Assembly (NCBI RefSeq): GCF_000733925.1
Contig: NZ_JPOO01000003.1
Span: 3,038,001 to 3,102,000, forward strand
DNA: 64,000 nt
Source: Arenibacter algicola
GTDB lineage: Bacteria; Bacteroidota; Bacteroidia; Flavobacteriales; Flavobacteriaceae
Direction of reading: 5' to 3'
Shown one piece after another: positions 25,362 through 33,828 of the stretch. The number at the start of each line of letters is the position of its first letter. Within the stretch, counting starts at the first letter, position 1. Made by a program: the position numbers and the translations under genes. Under the pieces are notes generated by a model. That model saw only the letters and a list, made by a program, of their open reading frames with translations, made no database searches and was not told where the DNA came from.

Positions 25362-26519
25362 TTAAAGCTTGCTGAGAATTTCGGTGGCCTTTTCCAGAGT
25401 TTCGTTGGTTTTGGCGAAACAGAATCTTATTAAGCGATTGTCGATCCCTTTAGTGTTAAACCCGGAAATGGGAATGCTGGCTATTCTGTGTTCCGTTACC
25501 AGGCGTTCGGCAAAGACTTCGTCCGGTTCTTGGGTAATATCACTATAATCCACTAATTGAAAATAAGTACCTTGGGAAGGTTTTATTTTGAACCTTGAGG
25601 TAGATAATCCTTGAAGAAATAAATCCCGCTTTTCTTGATAAAATTGGTTTAAACCCAAATAGTGTTGAGGGTTTTTTAAATATGTGGCCAGAGCTTTTTG
25701 AACGGCATGGTCCGCGCTAAACACGTTGAATTGATGGGTTTTTCGGAATTCGAGCATCAGTTCGGCCGGACCCGCACAATATCCCATTTTCCAGCCGGTA
25801 ATATGAAAGGTTTTTCCAAAGGAACCGCATACAAAGGTGCGGGAGGCAAGGCCATTATATTTTGAAGCACTTTCATGCTCGTGGCCGTCAAAAGTGATAT
25901 GCTCGTATACTTCATCACTTATAACAATTATATCGGTATTTTCGAGACTCCTTTGCAATTCAAGCATATCCTCTTTGGAGATAATGGTACCACTGGGATT
26001 GTGTGGTGTGTTTATAATGACCATTTTGGTCCTAGGTGTAATTTTGGAGCGGAAAACCTCCCAATCTATCTTAAAATCGGTATTGTTTAGTTGAACAAAA
26101 ACGGGAACTCCCCCGTTTACTTCAATGGCAGGTTCATAACAGTCGTATGCCGGTTTAATTACTATTACCTCGTCATTACTGCCAATAAAGGCCGTAATGA
26201 TGGTAAAAATGGCCTGTGTGGCTCCGATGGTTACGGTTATTTCACTTTCCGGATGATAGTGCCTGCCATATAATTGTTCAATTTTTTCTGAGATCATTTC
26301 TCGCAGTTCCATTACCCCTGCCATAGGTGCGTATTGATTGTACCCTTGTTTCATGGCCAGTGTAACCAAATCTATCAAGGAAGGATCGGGCTCAAAATTG
26401 GGGAAACCTTGGGAAAGATTTATGGCACTGTGTTTCTGTGCCAATTGCCCCATTGTGGTAAAAATCGTAGTTTTTACTTTGGGAAGCTTGGAGGATATTT
26501 TGTGTTTATACTTGGGCAT
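25362..26519 (-). CDS. PLP-dependent class I/II aminotransferase (methionine aminotransferase-like)
   Basis: The 385-residue fold-type I aminotransferase has 'INLSQGFPNFEPD', the 'TIGATQAIFTII' segment, 'NTPHNPSGTI', the Asp-Tyr cofactor motif 'ISDEVYEHI' and the Schiff-base Lys in 'VCGSFGKTFHITGWKMG'. It most resembles the YbdL/KAT branch acting on methionine, glutamine or kynurenine; the branch assignment is an inference from overall similarity. No operon partner. Confidence 0.88.
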   Translation of the reverse strand: MPKYKHKISSKLPKVKTTIFTTMGQLAQKHSAINLSQGFPNFEPDPSLIDLVTLAMKQGYNQYAPMAGVMELREMISEKIEQLYGRHYHPESEITVTIGATQAIFTIITAFIGSNDEVIVIKPAYDCYEPAIEVNGGVPVFVQLNNTDFKIDWEVFRSKITPRTKMVIINTPHNPSGTIISKEDMLELQRSLENTDIIVISDEVYEHITFDGHEHESASKYNGLASRTFVCGSFGKTFHITGWKMGYCAGPAELMLEFRKTHQFNVFSADHAVQKALATYLKNPQHYLGLNQFYQEKRDLFLQGLSTSRFKIKPSQGTYFQLVDYSDITQEPDEVFAERLVTEHRIASIPISGFNTKGIDNRLIRFCFAKTNETLEKATEILSKL

Positions 26520-26549
26520 TGAAGAGCGTTTAAGATTTTTATAAGTAGG

Positions 26550-27023
26550 TTAGGAATGCTGTGATTGTAAATGGACAATTACCTTGTTTAGACATTGTTC
26601 CAGTTCTTTTTTGATTTCCCTCTCCCAAAATCTAAAAACGGTATAGCCCAATTGTTGTAGCTCGTGGTTTACTTCCTTATCCCGTTGAATATTACGTTCA
26701 ATTTTTGGAATCCAGAACTCTTTGTTGGTTTTAATTTTTTGTTTCCTTTCCTCCCAATTATAACCGTGCCAATATTCCCCATCAATGAAAATAACGGTTT
26801 TATACTTTTTTAGGACTATATCCGGTTTCCCGATCAAATTCTTATAGTCTATCCTGTATCTATAACCCTCCGCCCATAATGCCCTTCTAAATTTCAATTC
26901 GGGGATGGTGTTCTTTCCTTTGATCTTTCCCATCATCTTGGAGCGTTGCGGCGTGGTATAGAAACCGGACTCTTCATTAAAACGTGGAACTATTATCCGT
27001 TCTTCCTTATATTCTTTTGGCAT
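26550..27023 (-). CDS. Vsr-like endonuclease lacking the zinc ligands
   Basis: The 157-residue protein aligns with very-short-patch repair endonucleases: 'TPQRSKMMGKIKGKNTIPE', 'GKPDIVLKKYKTVIFIDGEY' with the catalytic Asp, 'WHG', 'NIQRDKEVNHELQQLGYTV' and 'RFWE'. Vsr nicks next to T:G mismatches produced by deamination at Dcm sites. The Cys/His zinc ligands of E. coli Vsr are replaced (no Cys around the WHG segment or after RFWE), and no cytosine methyltransferase is present here. It may be an orphan DUF559-like nuclease. Confidence 0.75.
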   Translation of the reverse strand: MPKEYKEERIIVPRFNEESGFYTTPQRSKMMGKIKGKNTIPELKFRRALWAEGYRYRIDYKNLIGKPDIVLKKYKTVIFIDGEYWHGYNWEERKQKIKTNKEFWIPKIERNIQRDKEVNHELQQLGYTVFRFWEREIKKELEQCLNKVIVHLQSQHS

Positions 27024-27063
27024 ACTTAAAGATACTGGATTTTTAAGATCTAGGCATAGAAAA

Positions 27064-27089
27064 ACCCCATTCCTGAAAAGGGATGGGGT
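27064..27089 (-). terminator. Terminator of the sdhCAB operon
   Basis: ACCCCATTCC/GGGATGGGGT hairpin (10 bp with one wobble, short A-rich loop), followed on the minus strand by TTTTTCT. It lies 46 bp beyond the sdhB stop. Confidence 0.75.
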
Positions 27090-27134
27090 CTGTTTCTGTA
27101 TCTAATAAATTATATTTTAATCCGTATTATCGTA

Positions 27135-27881
27135 CTAGCCTTTTATACTGGCACTGAAATACTCCCTGTTCATACGGGCAATGTTTTCCAAGGAAATTCC
27201 TTTTGGACATTCTACCTCACATGCACCGGTATTGGTACAGTTTCCAAATCCTTCCAAATCCATTTGGGCAACCATATTTTTAACTCGGTCTGTTGCTTCT
27301 ACCTGTCCTTGTGGAAGTAAGGCGTATTGGGATACTTTGGCCCCTACAAACAACATGGCTGAAGAGTTTTTACAACTTGCTACACAGGCGCCACAACCAA
27401 TACAGGTAGCGGCATCCATGGCCTCATCGGCCGCGTGCTTATCAATAGGAATGGCATTGGCATCCTGGGTATTTCCAGAGGTGTTGACGGAAATAAAACC
27501 ACCAGCCTGTTGAATACGATCAAAGGAGCTGCGGTCAACCACCAAATCCTTTATAACGGGAAAGGCTTTTGCCCTAAATGGCTCAATGGTAATGGTGTCA
27601 CCATCCTTGAACATTCTCATGTGCAACTGACATGTGGTAACCCCTCTATCGGGGCCATGGGCTTCTCCATTTATATACATAGAGCACATACCACAAATAC
27701 CTTCGCGACAGTCATGGTCAAAGGCAACAGGCTCTTCCCCTTTATTGGTTAGCTGTTCGTTTAAAACGTCCATCATTTCCAAAAAAGACATGTGTTCTGA
27801 AATATCAGTCACTTTATAATCGACCATTTTACCTTTGTCCTGTGGTCCTTTCTGTCTCCAAATTTTTAATGTAAGATTCAT
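27135..27881 (-). CDS. sdhB: Succinate dehydrogenase/fumarate reductase iron-sulfur subunit
   Basis: The 248-residue electron-transfer subunit has all three cluster motifs: the [2Fe-2S] site 'CREGICGMCSM', then 'CIGCGACVASC' and 'CTNTGACEVECPKG' for the [4Fe-4S] and [3Fe-4S] clusters. It passes electrons from the flavoprotein SdhA to quinone via SdhC on the cytosolic face of the membrane. It is last in sdhC-sdhA-sdhB, but a four-helix-bundle gene separates it from sdhA. Confidence 0.95.
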   Translation of the reverse strand: MNLTLKIWRQKGPQDKGKMVDYKVTDISEHMSFLEMMDVLNEQLTNKGEEPVAFDHDCREGICGMCSMYINGEAHGPDRGVTTCQLHMRMFKDGDTITIEPFRAKAFPVIKDLVVDRSSFDRIQQAGGFISVNTSGNTQDANAIPIDKHAADEAMDAATCIGCGACVASCKNSSAMLFVGAKVSQYALLPQGQVEATDRVKNMVAQMDLEGFGNCTNTGACEVECPKGISLENIARMNREYFSASIKG

Positions 27882-27958
27882 ATTGTTCTTGTTAATAAAA
27901 AGCTCCTTTCGGAATCTTCATAATTAAGTTTTGTAATCAAAGTTTAGTTACAGAATAC

Positions 27959-28381
27959 AGAAATAAGAGTTAAGAAAATAGACCTCTTTATCACTGCAAA
28001 CTATTTTGGAATCCCATTGTCATTTTTTGGAATTCCTCATTCTTTACTTCTAACTTTTCTAAAGTTTGTTCGTCTATATATTTTCTGTGGCGTGCAACTA
28101 ATAATTGAGTGCCAAGTTCAAATGATGAACCTAAAGAAATATCGAGAAAATAAGAAAATGACTTGTCTGTTCTTGCAGATCCTTCAGCTATATTACTCGG
28201 CATCGAAATTGAACAACGGCTTAATTGATTACTCAAATCAAATTTTTCGTGCTTGGGAAATTCCTGCAAAATATCAGAAATATCATTTGCAATTTCTAAC
28301 CCCAATTGCCAGATTTTCAAATTTTTATAATTATGTCGCTGACGAAAAGCCATTAAGTCTTTTTTCTCTTCTCTTTTTTCT
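27959..28381. repeat. Imperfect inverted repeat enclosing the sdh four-helix-bundle gene
   Basis: The 25-nt arm at 27959-27983 (starting AGAAATAAGAG, ending ATAGAC) and the reverse complement of 28357-28381 (starting AGAAAAAAGAG, ending AAAGAC) match at 20 of 25 ungapped positions. The arms lie 7 bp after the ORF stop and 3 bp before its start codon. The arms are purine/pyrimidine-biased, so low complexity contributes. Confidence 0.55.
27991..28353 (-). CDS. Four-helix-bundle protein (23S rRNA IVP type), inside sdhA-sdhB
   Basis: The 120-residue helical protein carries the IVP signature 'QLSRCSISMPSNIAEGSAR', the SNIAEG branch, and starts with the common 'YKNLKIWQLGLEIANDI'. It is in the operon sense, 38 bp after sdhA and 109 bp before sdhB. 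SdhA and SdhB reading frames are intact on both sides. Its function is unknown; IVP proteins are known from intervening sequences in 23S rRNA genes and, in Bacteroidota, as scattered genomic copies. Confidence 0.88.
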   Translation of the reverse strand: MAFRQRHNYKNLKIWQLGLEIANDISDILQEFPKHEKFDLSNQLSRCSISMPSNIAEGSARTDKSFSYFLDISLGSSFELGTQLLVARHRKYIDEQTLEKLEVKNEEFQKMTMGFQNSLQ

Positions 28382-28391
28382 TCACAAACAC

Positions 28392-30407
28392 CTATTTATA
28401 ACTTCTTTGTTTTAATTCAATATCCTTAAATTCCAATTGCTCTTTGTGCAAAACGGCATCCGAAGGTTCCCCTTTGTATTCCCAAGCTGCTACGAACGCA
28501 TAATCTTTATCGTTACGTTTTGCTTCCCCTTTTTGCTCCCCATCGATTTCTACCGACTCTTCACGGAAATGTCCGCCACATGATTCCTCACGCATTAGGG
28601 CATCCTTGGCAAACAATTCGCCCAATTCCAAGAAATCTGCCACACGTCCTGCTTTCTCCAGTTCAGGATTCATTTCATTGGCCGATCCAGGAACTTTTAC
28701 TTCTTTATAAAATTCTTCACGGATAGCCTTAATTTCCGCCATAGCTTCTTTTAGGCCTTCTGCGTTACGGGACATACCACATTTATCCCACATCACCTTG
28801 CCTAAACGTTTATGGAAATAATCTACCGAATGGGATCCTTTGTTATTGACAAAGAAATTGATTCTTTCGGTTACTTCCTTTTCGGCCTCGTCAAATTCGG
28901 GCGTATCGGTAGGAATTTTTCCGGTCCTAATTTCATGGGATAGGTAATCCCCTATAGTGTAGGGCAATACAAAATAACCATCGGCCAAGCCTTGCATTAA
29001 GGCAGATGCTCCCAAACGGTTGGCACCATGATCGGAGAAATTGGCCTCGCCTATGCAATATAAACCTTCAACGGTGGTCATTAGGTTGTAATCTACCCAA
29101 ACACCGCCCATAGTATAATGGGTAGCGGGATAGATCATCATTGGGGTCTTATACGGGTTTTCATCTACGATTTTCTCGTACATCTGAAACAGGTTACCAT
29201 ATTTTTCCTCTACTACGGCTTCACCCAACTCAGTAATTTTTTCTTTGGAAGCATTTTGAATTCCTTGGATTTTTGCCTGTTCCAAACCGTATCTTTCAAT
29301 GGCCGATTTAAAATCCAGATATACAGCTTCCCCAGTAGCGTTTACTCCAAAACCGGCATCACATCTTTCTTTCGCTGCTCTGGATGCCACGTCACGTGGT
29401 ACCAGGTTACCAAAGGCAGGATATCTTCTTTCCAAATAGTAATCCCTTTGATCCTCGCTCAATTGGGTTGGTTTTAATTTTCCTTCCCTAATGGCCAACA
29501 CATCCTCCATCTTTTTTGGAACCCATATACGGCCATCGTTACGCAACGACTCGGACATCAGGGTCAGTTTGGATTGATAGTCTCCAGATCTTGGGATACA
29601 GGTAGGGTGAATTTGGGTATAACACGGGTTGGCAAAAAACGCCCCCTTTTTATGTATTTTCCAAGCTGCTGTGGCATTGGATCCCATGGCATTGGTAGAA
29701 AGGAAATATACATTTCCATATCCTCCGGAGGCAATCACTACTGCATGTGCCGAATGGCGCTCTATTTCCCCGGTAACCAAGTTACGGGCTATAATACCGC
29801 GTGCCTTGCCATTTACTTTAACCACATCCAGCATTTCGTGGCGGTTAAACATTTCTATCTTACCACGGGCAATTTGTCTGTTCATAGCGGAATAGGCCCC
29901 TAACAACAATTGTTGGCCTGTTTGTCCTTTGGCATAAAAAGTACGTGACACTAAAACACCACCAAAAGAGCGGTTATCAAGTAATCCACCGTAATCACGG
30001 GCGAAAGGCACCCCTTGTGCCACACATTGATCGATTATATTGGTAGACACCTCAGCCAAACGGTACACGTTTGCCTCTCGGGAACGGTAGTCCCCACCCT
30101 TTACGGTATCATAGAACAAGCGATAGGTAGAATCCCCATCCCCTTGATAATTTTTAGCAGCATTAATACCACCTTGGGCCGCAATGGAATGCGCCCTTCG
30201 GGGGGAATCCTGATAGCAGAATGCTTTAACCCTATAACCTAGCTCGGCCAAGGTTGCAGCAGCAGAGCCTCCTGCAAGACCGGTACCAACAACAATAACG
30301 TCGATGTTTCGCTTATTGGCAGGATTAACTAAGTTTATTTTATCCTTATAGGTAGTCCATTTATCCTTTAATGGGCCTTTTGGTATTTTAGAATCCAATA
30401 CAGACAT
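28392..30407 (-). CDS. sdhA: Succinate dehydrogenase/fumarate reductase flavoprotein subunit
   Basis: The 671-residue subunit has the FAD dinucleotide-binding motif 'VVGTGLAGGSAAATLAELG', the flavin-attachment region 'RRAHSIAAQGGINAAKN', and active-site 'ATHYTMGGVWVDYNLMT'. It oxidises succinate to fumarate in the TCA cycle (or the reverse). The length is typical of type-B enzymes. It starts 12 bp after sdhC. Confidence 0.96.
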   Translation of the reverse strand: MSVLDSKIPKGPLKDKWTTYKDKINLVNPANKRNIDVIVVGTGLAGGSAAATLAELGYRVKAFCYQDSPRRAHSIAAQGGINAAKNYQGDGDSTYRLFYDTVKGGDYRSREANVYRLAEVSTNIIDQCVAQGVPFARDYGGLLDNRSFGGVLVSRTFYAKGQTGQQLLLGAYSAMNRQIARGKIEMFNRHEMLDVVKVNGKARGIIARNLVTGEIERHSAHAVVIASGGYGNVYFLSTNAMGSNATAAWKIHKKGAFFANPCYTQIHPTCIPRSGDYQSKLTLMSESLRNDGRIWVPKKMEDVLAIREGKLKPTQLSEDQRDYYLERRYPAFGNLVPRDVASRAAKERCDAGFGVNATGEAVYLDFKSAIERYGLEQAKIQGIQNASKEKITELGEAVVEEKYGNLFQMYEKIVDENPYKTPMMIYPATHYTMGGVWVDYNLMTTVEGLYCIGEANFSDHGANRLGASALMQGLADGYFVLPYTIGDYLSHEIRTGKIPTDTPEFDEAEKEVTERINFFVNNKGSHSVDYFHKRLGKVMWDKCGMSRNAEGLKEAMAEIKAIREEFYKEVKVPGSANEMNPELEKAGRVADFLELGELFAKDALMREESCGGHFREESVEIDGEQKGEAKRNDKDYAFVAAWEYKGEPSDAVLHKEQLEFKDIELKQRSYK

Positions 30408-30419
30408 AGAATTGTATTA

Positions 30420-31097
30420 TTAATGGTTAAAATGGTGAAAAAGTGCAATGAAAATAAATCCCAACGGAATTAAAACAGCATATGCCTTTCCAAATCCTTT
30501 TAACCCTTTTACATATTTATTGTTGGCACCAACAGACTGAAATGCTGAACTAAAGCCATGAAGTAGGTGCAATGAAAGAAAAACAAAACCTATACAATAA
30601 AGGGCAACCCTCCAAATAGGCTCAAATTTGTGGACCAGTTCTTCGTAATAACGGTAACCTTCTCCATCGGCCAGCAAGCCGGACATGTCTCCTTGAATAT
30701 ACTTTGTGTTGATTTCAGGAAACCAGAAATCCAAGAAATGAATGATTAGGAAAACAAGGATAAATCCACCGCTCCATATCATATTCCTGCTCATCCATGT
30801 GGAATTGGCAGCACCATTGTTTTTGGCGTACTTGACAGCACGGGCATTTCTATTTTTTATTTCCAACACAAACCCCATAACAAAATGATAGACAACCCCA
30901 AAAAGCAGTACAGGCTGTAATAAATATTGTACAAGGGGATTGGTGCCCATAAAATGTGAGGTTTCATTAAAAGTATCCGGATTTAGAACAGATAGGATAT
31001 TAATGGCAAAATGTTGAAGGATAAAAATCATTAAGAAAAAAGCGGAAAGGGCCATGGTGTACTTTCTGCCTATTGAAGAGTTTAAAAATCCACTCAT
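30420..31097 (-). CDS. sdhC: Succinate dehydrogenase cytochrome b subunit (type B)
   Basis: The 225-residue membrane subunit has five hydrophobic segments (about 12-32, 58-78, 105-125, 155-178, 200-222) with conserved His residues for two b haems (for example 'LQHFAIN', 'VYHFVMG', 'LIIHFLDFW', 'SLHLLHG'). It anchors SdhAB and reduces menaquinone. No sdhD exists, as expected for the single-anchor type B complex. It is first in the operon behind a well-formed promoter. Confidence 0.93.
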   Translation of the reverse strand: MSGFLNSSIGRKYTMALSAFFLMIFILQHFAINILSVLNPDTFNETSHFMGTNPLVQYLLQPVLLFGVVYHFVMGFVLEIKNRNARAVKYAKNNGAANSTWMSRNMIWSGGFILVFLIIHFLDFWFPEINTKYIQGDMSGLLADGEGYRYYEELVHKFEPIWRVALYCIGFVFLSLHLLHGFSSAFQSVGANNKYVKGLKGFGKAYAVLIPLGFIFIALFHHFNH

Positions 31098-31484
31098 TAG
31101 TTATTTGTTTTGATTGCAAATTTACTCCACAAACGAGTTACCAACAAATTTTGTTGAATTTATGTACAGTATTTAGAACCAATTTAAAGAATTCATCAAT
31201 TCTGGAGAGGAAATAATAGAAAATCTTTTGTCATCCCACTTAGGAAATGGTTGGATAAAGTACATGCTTTCCTTGAGCGATCACTTTTAAGACCTTGTAT
31301 TTCCGTAAGTATAGGTAACTAAAATGGTGATTTTAAGGAGGGTGCTGGTTCGATTTTTCGACGCAAATGTTGTTTGTAATGAAGGGTTTTTCTTGTTAAA
31401 TTATTTAGATCTATCGGACAGGGCCATACTTTTATTGGTTTCTGAGCGTTAGAAACTAACCGAAAATTAAAATGGGAAAACCGA
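31098..31484. other. Divergent intergenic region with the sdh promoter
   Basis: This 387-bp AT-rich spacer holds the sdhCAB promoter at its left end. The rest shows no convincing ORF or RNA on either strand. Confidence 0.5.
31117..31147 (-). promoter_or_regulatory. Promoter of sdhCAB
   Basis: On the minus strand TTG (two overlapping choices, 31142-31147) and TAAATTTG (31117-31124) are separated by 17 or 20 bp. The -7 element matches TAnnTTTG exactly. The leader would be about 15-20 nt. Confidence 0.6.
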
Positions 31485-31850
31485 ATGGTATTCTGGAAAA
31501 ACTGGTCCTTAAACATTAAATTCTCCTTAATTGCGTTTTTTATAACTGCAATATTGGGCCTTGTTGGTATGGGAGCTCTTGGAGGTTTGTTGTATTACCC
31601 GGTTTCTTTTCTGTTCACATCTTATCCCGCCTTAAATGATTGGAGTGGCGACTGGGTATGGCCAAGCGTAATAATGGTCGGGATGTTATGGTCCTTTGGT
31701 TTTGTGTTTGCTGCAGTGGCCTGGTACTACATTCAAAAAATAACCCGATCCAAGGTCCTGCTTATTGCCGCATATTTGCTAATATTATGGTTGTGGGCGG
31801 CATTACTCTGGTGCTGGATGATTAAGGTCAATATAGATCAACTAACCTAG
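31485..31850 (+). CDS. Small hypothetical membrane protein
   Basis: The 121-residue protein has three hydrophobic segments (about 11-42, 57-82 and 90-115), rich in Trp, with few charges; 'IQKITRSK' forms a short cytosolic loop. No family is recognised. It is a single gene between the divergent sdh operon and the convergent M28 peptidase gene. The composition supports a real membrane protein, but the lack of family evidence keeps confidence moderate. Confidence 0.6.
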   Translation: MVFWKNWSLNIKFSLIAFFITAILGLVGMGALGGLLYYPVSFLFTSYPALNDWSGDWVWPSVIMVGMLWSFGFVFAAVAWYYIQKITRSKVLLIAAYLLILWLWAALLWCWMIKVNIDQLT

Positions 31851-31920
31851 TGGAATTAAGAGCTGATTGTTGTCTGAATATTGGCATTTTTATTTGATGC
31901 CTAGGAATAGCCCAATAAGC

Positions 31921-33642
31921 CTATTTTTCCAATTCTTCGACAAACATTTTTGCCTGGGATTCAATTATGGCCTGGGCCTCTAAAATTGCTTTCTCCAAAA
32001 TTACAGTATTTTCCGGGGAGGCCAAGTCTGTTGTTGACGCAATGGCCTTTAAATACCAATCTTCCCAAGCTTTTATTATAGCCACCTCACTTTCTAAGGG
32101 ATTTCCGGTTTTAATGGCTTTTTCACTGAGCAGAAATTCCTCTGCAAGCCGATTTGTTGCCGCATCCCTCACTATTTTAACGATATCCATTGCTGCATAG
32201 GAATCGCCATTTACTAAGGTAAGGGCACTAGCCAAAGCTGCAATGCTCACATTTTTAAGGGTTTCTTGGGAGACCTTATCCAATCTGTCGCTATCGGTAT
32301 GGTAAAACTGATCCGTAAAGTGCCAAAACAATAATCCGGGTATATTGCTGTCCAAAAAAGGGGTATGGTCACTGCCACCTTCATAGGGGTTGGTATTTAC
32401 CTCCCAATTGGCAAGTTTTCCCTGCTTTAAAAAATTATGGATCATATAGTCATTTAGGTAATGGGGCTTCATATCTTCCAAGGTGAGCAGCTTGCCGCCC
32501 CACTCTGTATGTTTATCTTTTCCCCTAGTCCATATGGCACTTGGATCCGGCATTTTTTCTATTAAAAAAGAACCCCCCGTAATAGCAGTGTTTTCTCCTA
32601 CCATATCCAAACTTAGTCCCCATTTTATACCCTTGGCCCTTTTCTCATTTTCTTGTAAGTATCTTTTTGTGGAAATAATTTCATCGCCCCAAATAAAGGT
32701 CATTGTTCTCTGGGCATCAATACTCTCATTCCTGATTAATTTGGCAACCACTGTGGCCATTTCCAATTGGGCACCTACTCCGCTGGCATTATCGTTGGCA
32801 CCAGGTTCTTGAACATGTGCGCTGAACACCAGGCTTTCCTTTGGCATTTCGGAGCCCTTTATATTGGCAACCAAGGTTAGTTCCTCGGAAGGATACATTT
32901 TGCTGGAAATAAATACCTTGGCATATACTTTTCCTTTTTCCAATTCCGCCTTTAATTTTTCTCTTGCCCGGTAGGAAAGGGCAATTCCCCAAGTGTTTTT
33001 GGGATCGAAAGTCAAGCTTCGGAATTGGATGGAATTCACATTTATATCGGGCTTTAAATAGTCGGGATTGTCATAACTGAATATACCCAGGGCACCTTTT
33101 TTTAGCACCCCTTCTGTATAAATTTCAGGGGCATTTATTTCAGTAAAAATAATTTTGCCTTTTACAGAAACCTTTTGAAGATCATTCATGTCTTCGACAT
33201 AAATAACCTCTCCGGTTGTTCCATTTTTTGGGGTCGAAATGGAATTTAGATAAACCATGTTCCTGTTGGAGGTGTAGGATAGCAATGGGGTATTTTCCCC
33301 AACTAGACTAATGTTTGCATCTACAATTTCCCAAGTAGGATGTTGCAAGGGCCTTTTTTCCAGTCTGTAGGTAAAACGATCTGTATTGGTTGCGTTGTCT
33401 TCCAAAACATAGCCCGCAGCTTGCAAGGATGCTGCCACTTTGTGGATGCTCTTATTAAAGCCTTCATTGCCTACCACCCGCCAAAACTGTTCTATGAATG
33501 CAGTAGTTTCATAGGCTTCATCCCCGCTAAGGTTGTTCCTAAGGATATTTAAATAATCGTCTGTGGTAACTGCAGAATTCTTTGTTTGTGCCCAGCTTAG
33601 GCAAACTAGGCTTAGAAATATAAGGAGTGGAATTTTGGTCAT
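31921..33642 (-). CDS. M28 family zinc aminopeptidase, exported
   Basis: The 573-residue exported peptidase (signal 'IPLLIFLSLVCLSWAQ') has a PA-type insert (about 130-250) and an M28 catalytic domain with zinc ligands in 'SAHVQEPGANDNASG', 'LSLDMVGEN' and 'GGSDHTPF'; 'WGDE' holds the general-base position. Such enzymes remove N-terminal residues from peptides in the periplasm or outside. The ATG at 33642 is preferred over one 27 bp upstream because it places the signal peptide at the start. Monocistronic. Confidence 0.88.
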   Translation of the reverse strand: MTKIPLLIFLSLVCLSWAQTKNSAVTTDDYLNILRNNLSGDEAYETTAFIEQFWRVVGNEGFNKSIHKVAASLQAAGYVLEDNATNTDRFTYRLEKRPLQHPTWEIVDANISLVGENTPLLSYTSNRNMVYLNSISTPKNGTTGEVIYVEDMNDLQKVSVKGKIIFTEINAPEIYTEGVLKKGALGIFSYDNPDYLKPDINVNSIQFRSLTFDPKNTWGIALSYRAREKLKAELEKGKVYAKVFISSKMYPSEELTLVANIKGSEMPKESLVFSAHVQEPGANDNASGVGAQLEMATVVAKLIRNESIDAQRTMTFIWGDEIISTKRYLQENEKRAKGIKWGLSLDMVGENTAITGGSFLIEKMPDPSAIWTRGKDKHTEWGGKLLTLEDMKPHYLNDYMIHNFLKQGKLANWEVNTNPYEGGSDHTPFLDSNIPGLLFWHFTDQFYHTDSDRLDKVSQETLKNVSIAALASALTLVNGDSYAAMDIVKIVRDAATNRLAEEFLLSEKAIKTGNPLESEVAIIKAWEDWYLKAIASTTDLASPENTVILEKAILEAQAIIESQAKMFVEELEK

Positions 33643-33828
33643 AACTATAGACAAATTTTTAAAGACCATATAAATAAAGGTACATGTCTCTTCTTCTCTA
33701 TAAAATGGAAGGGCGAAGATATAATAATTTGGAGTTCCCCTACTTGGAATGGCAGTTTTTAAAATTCATTTAACGGTTTGTGGGTAAAGCATTTCCTAAT
33801 TATTAAATTTGACGATAAAAGTAGAAAA

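Noticed and set aside
33778..33828. 17 extra codons upstream of pepP in frame
   Set aside because: Not family-like and rich in charged residues; the ATG at 33829 fits pepP length better.
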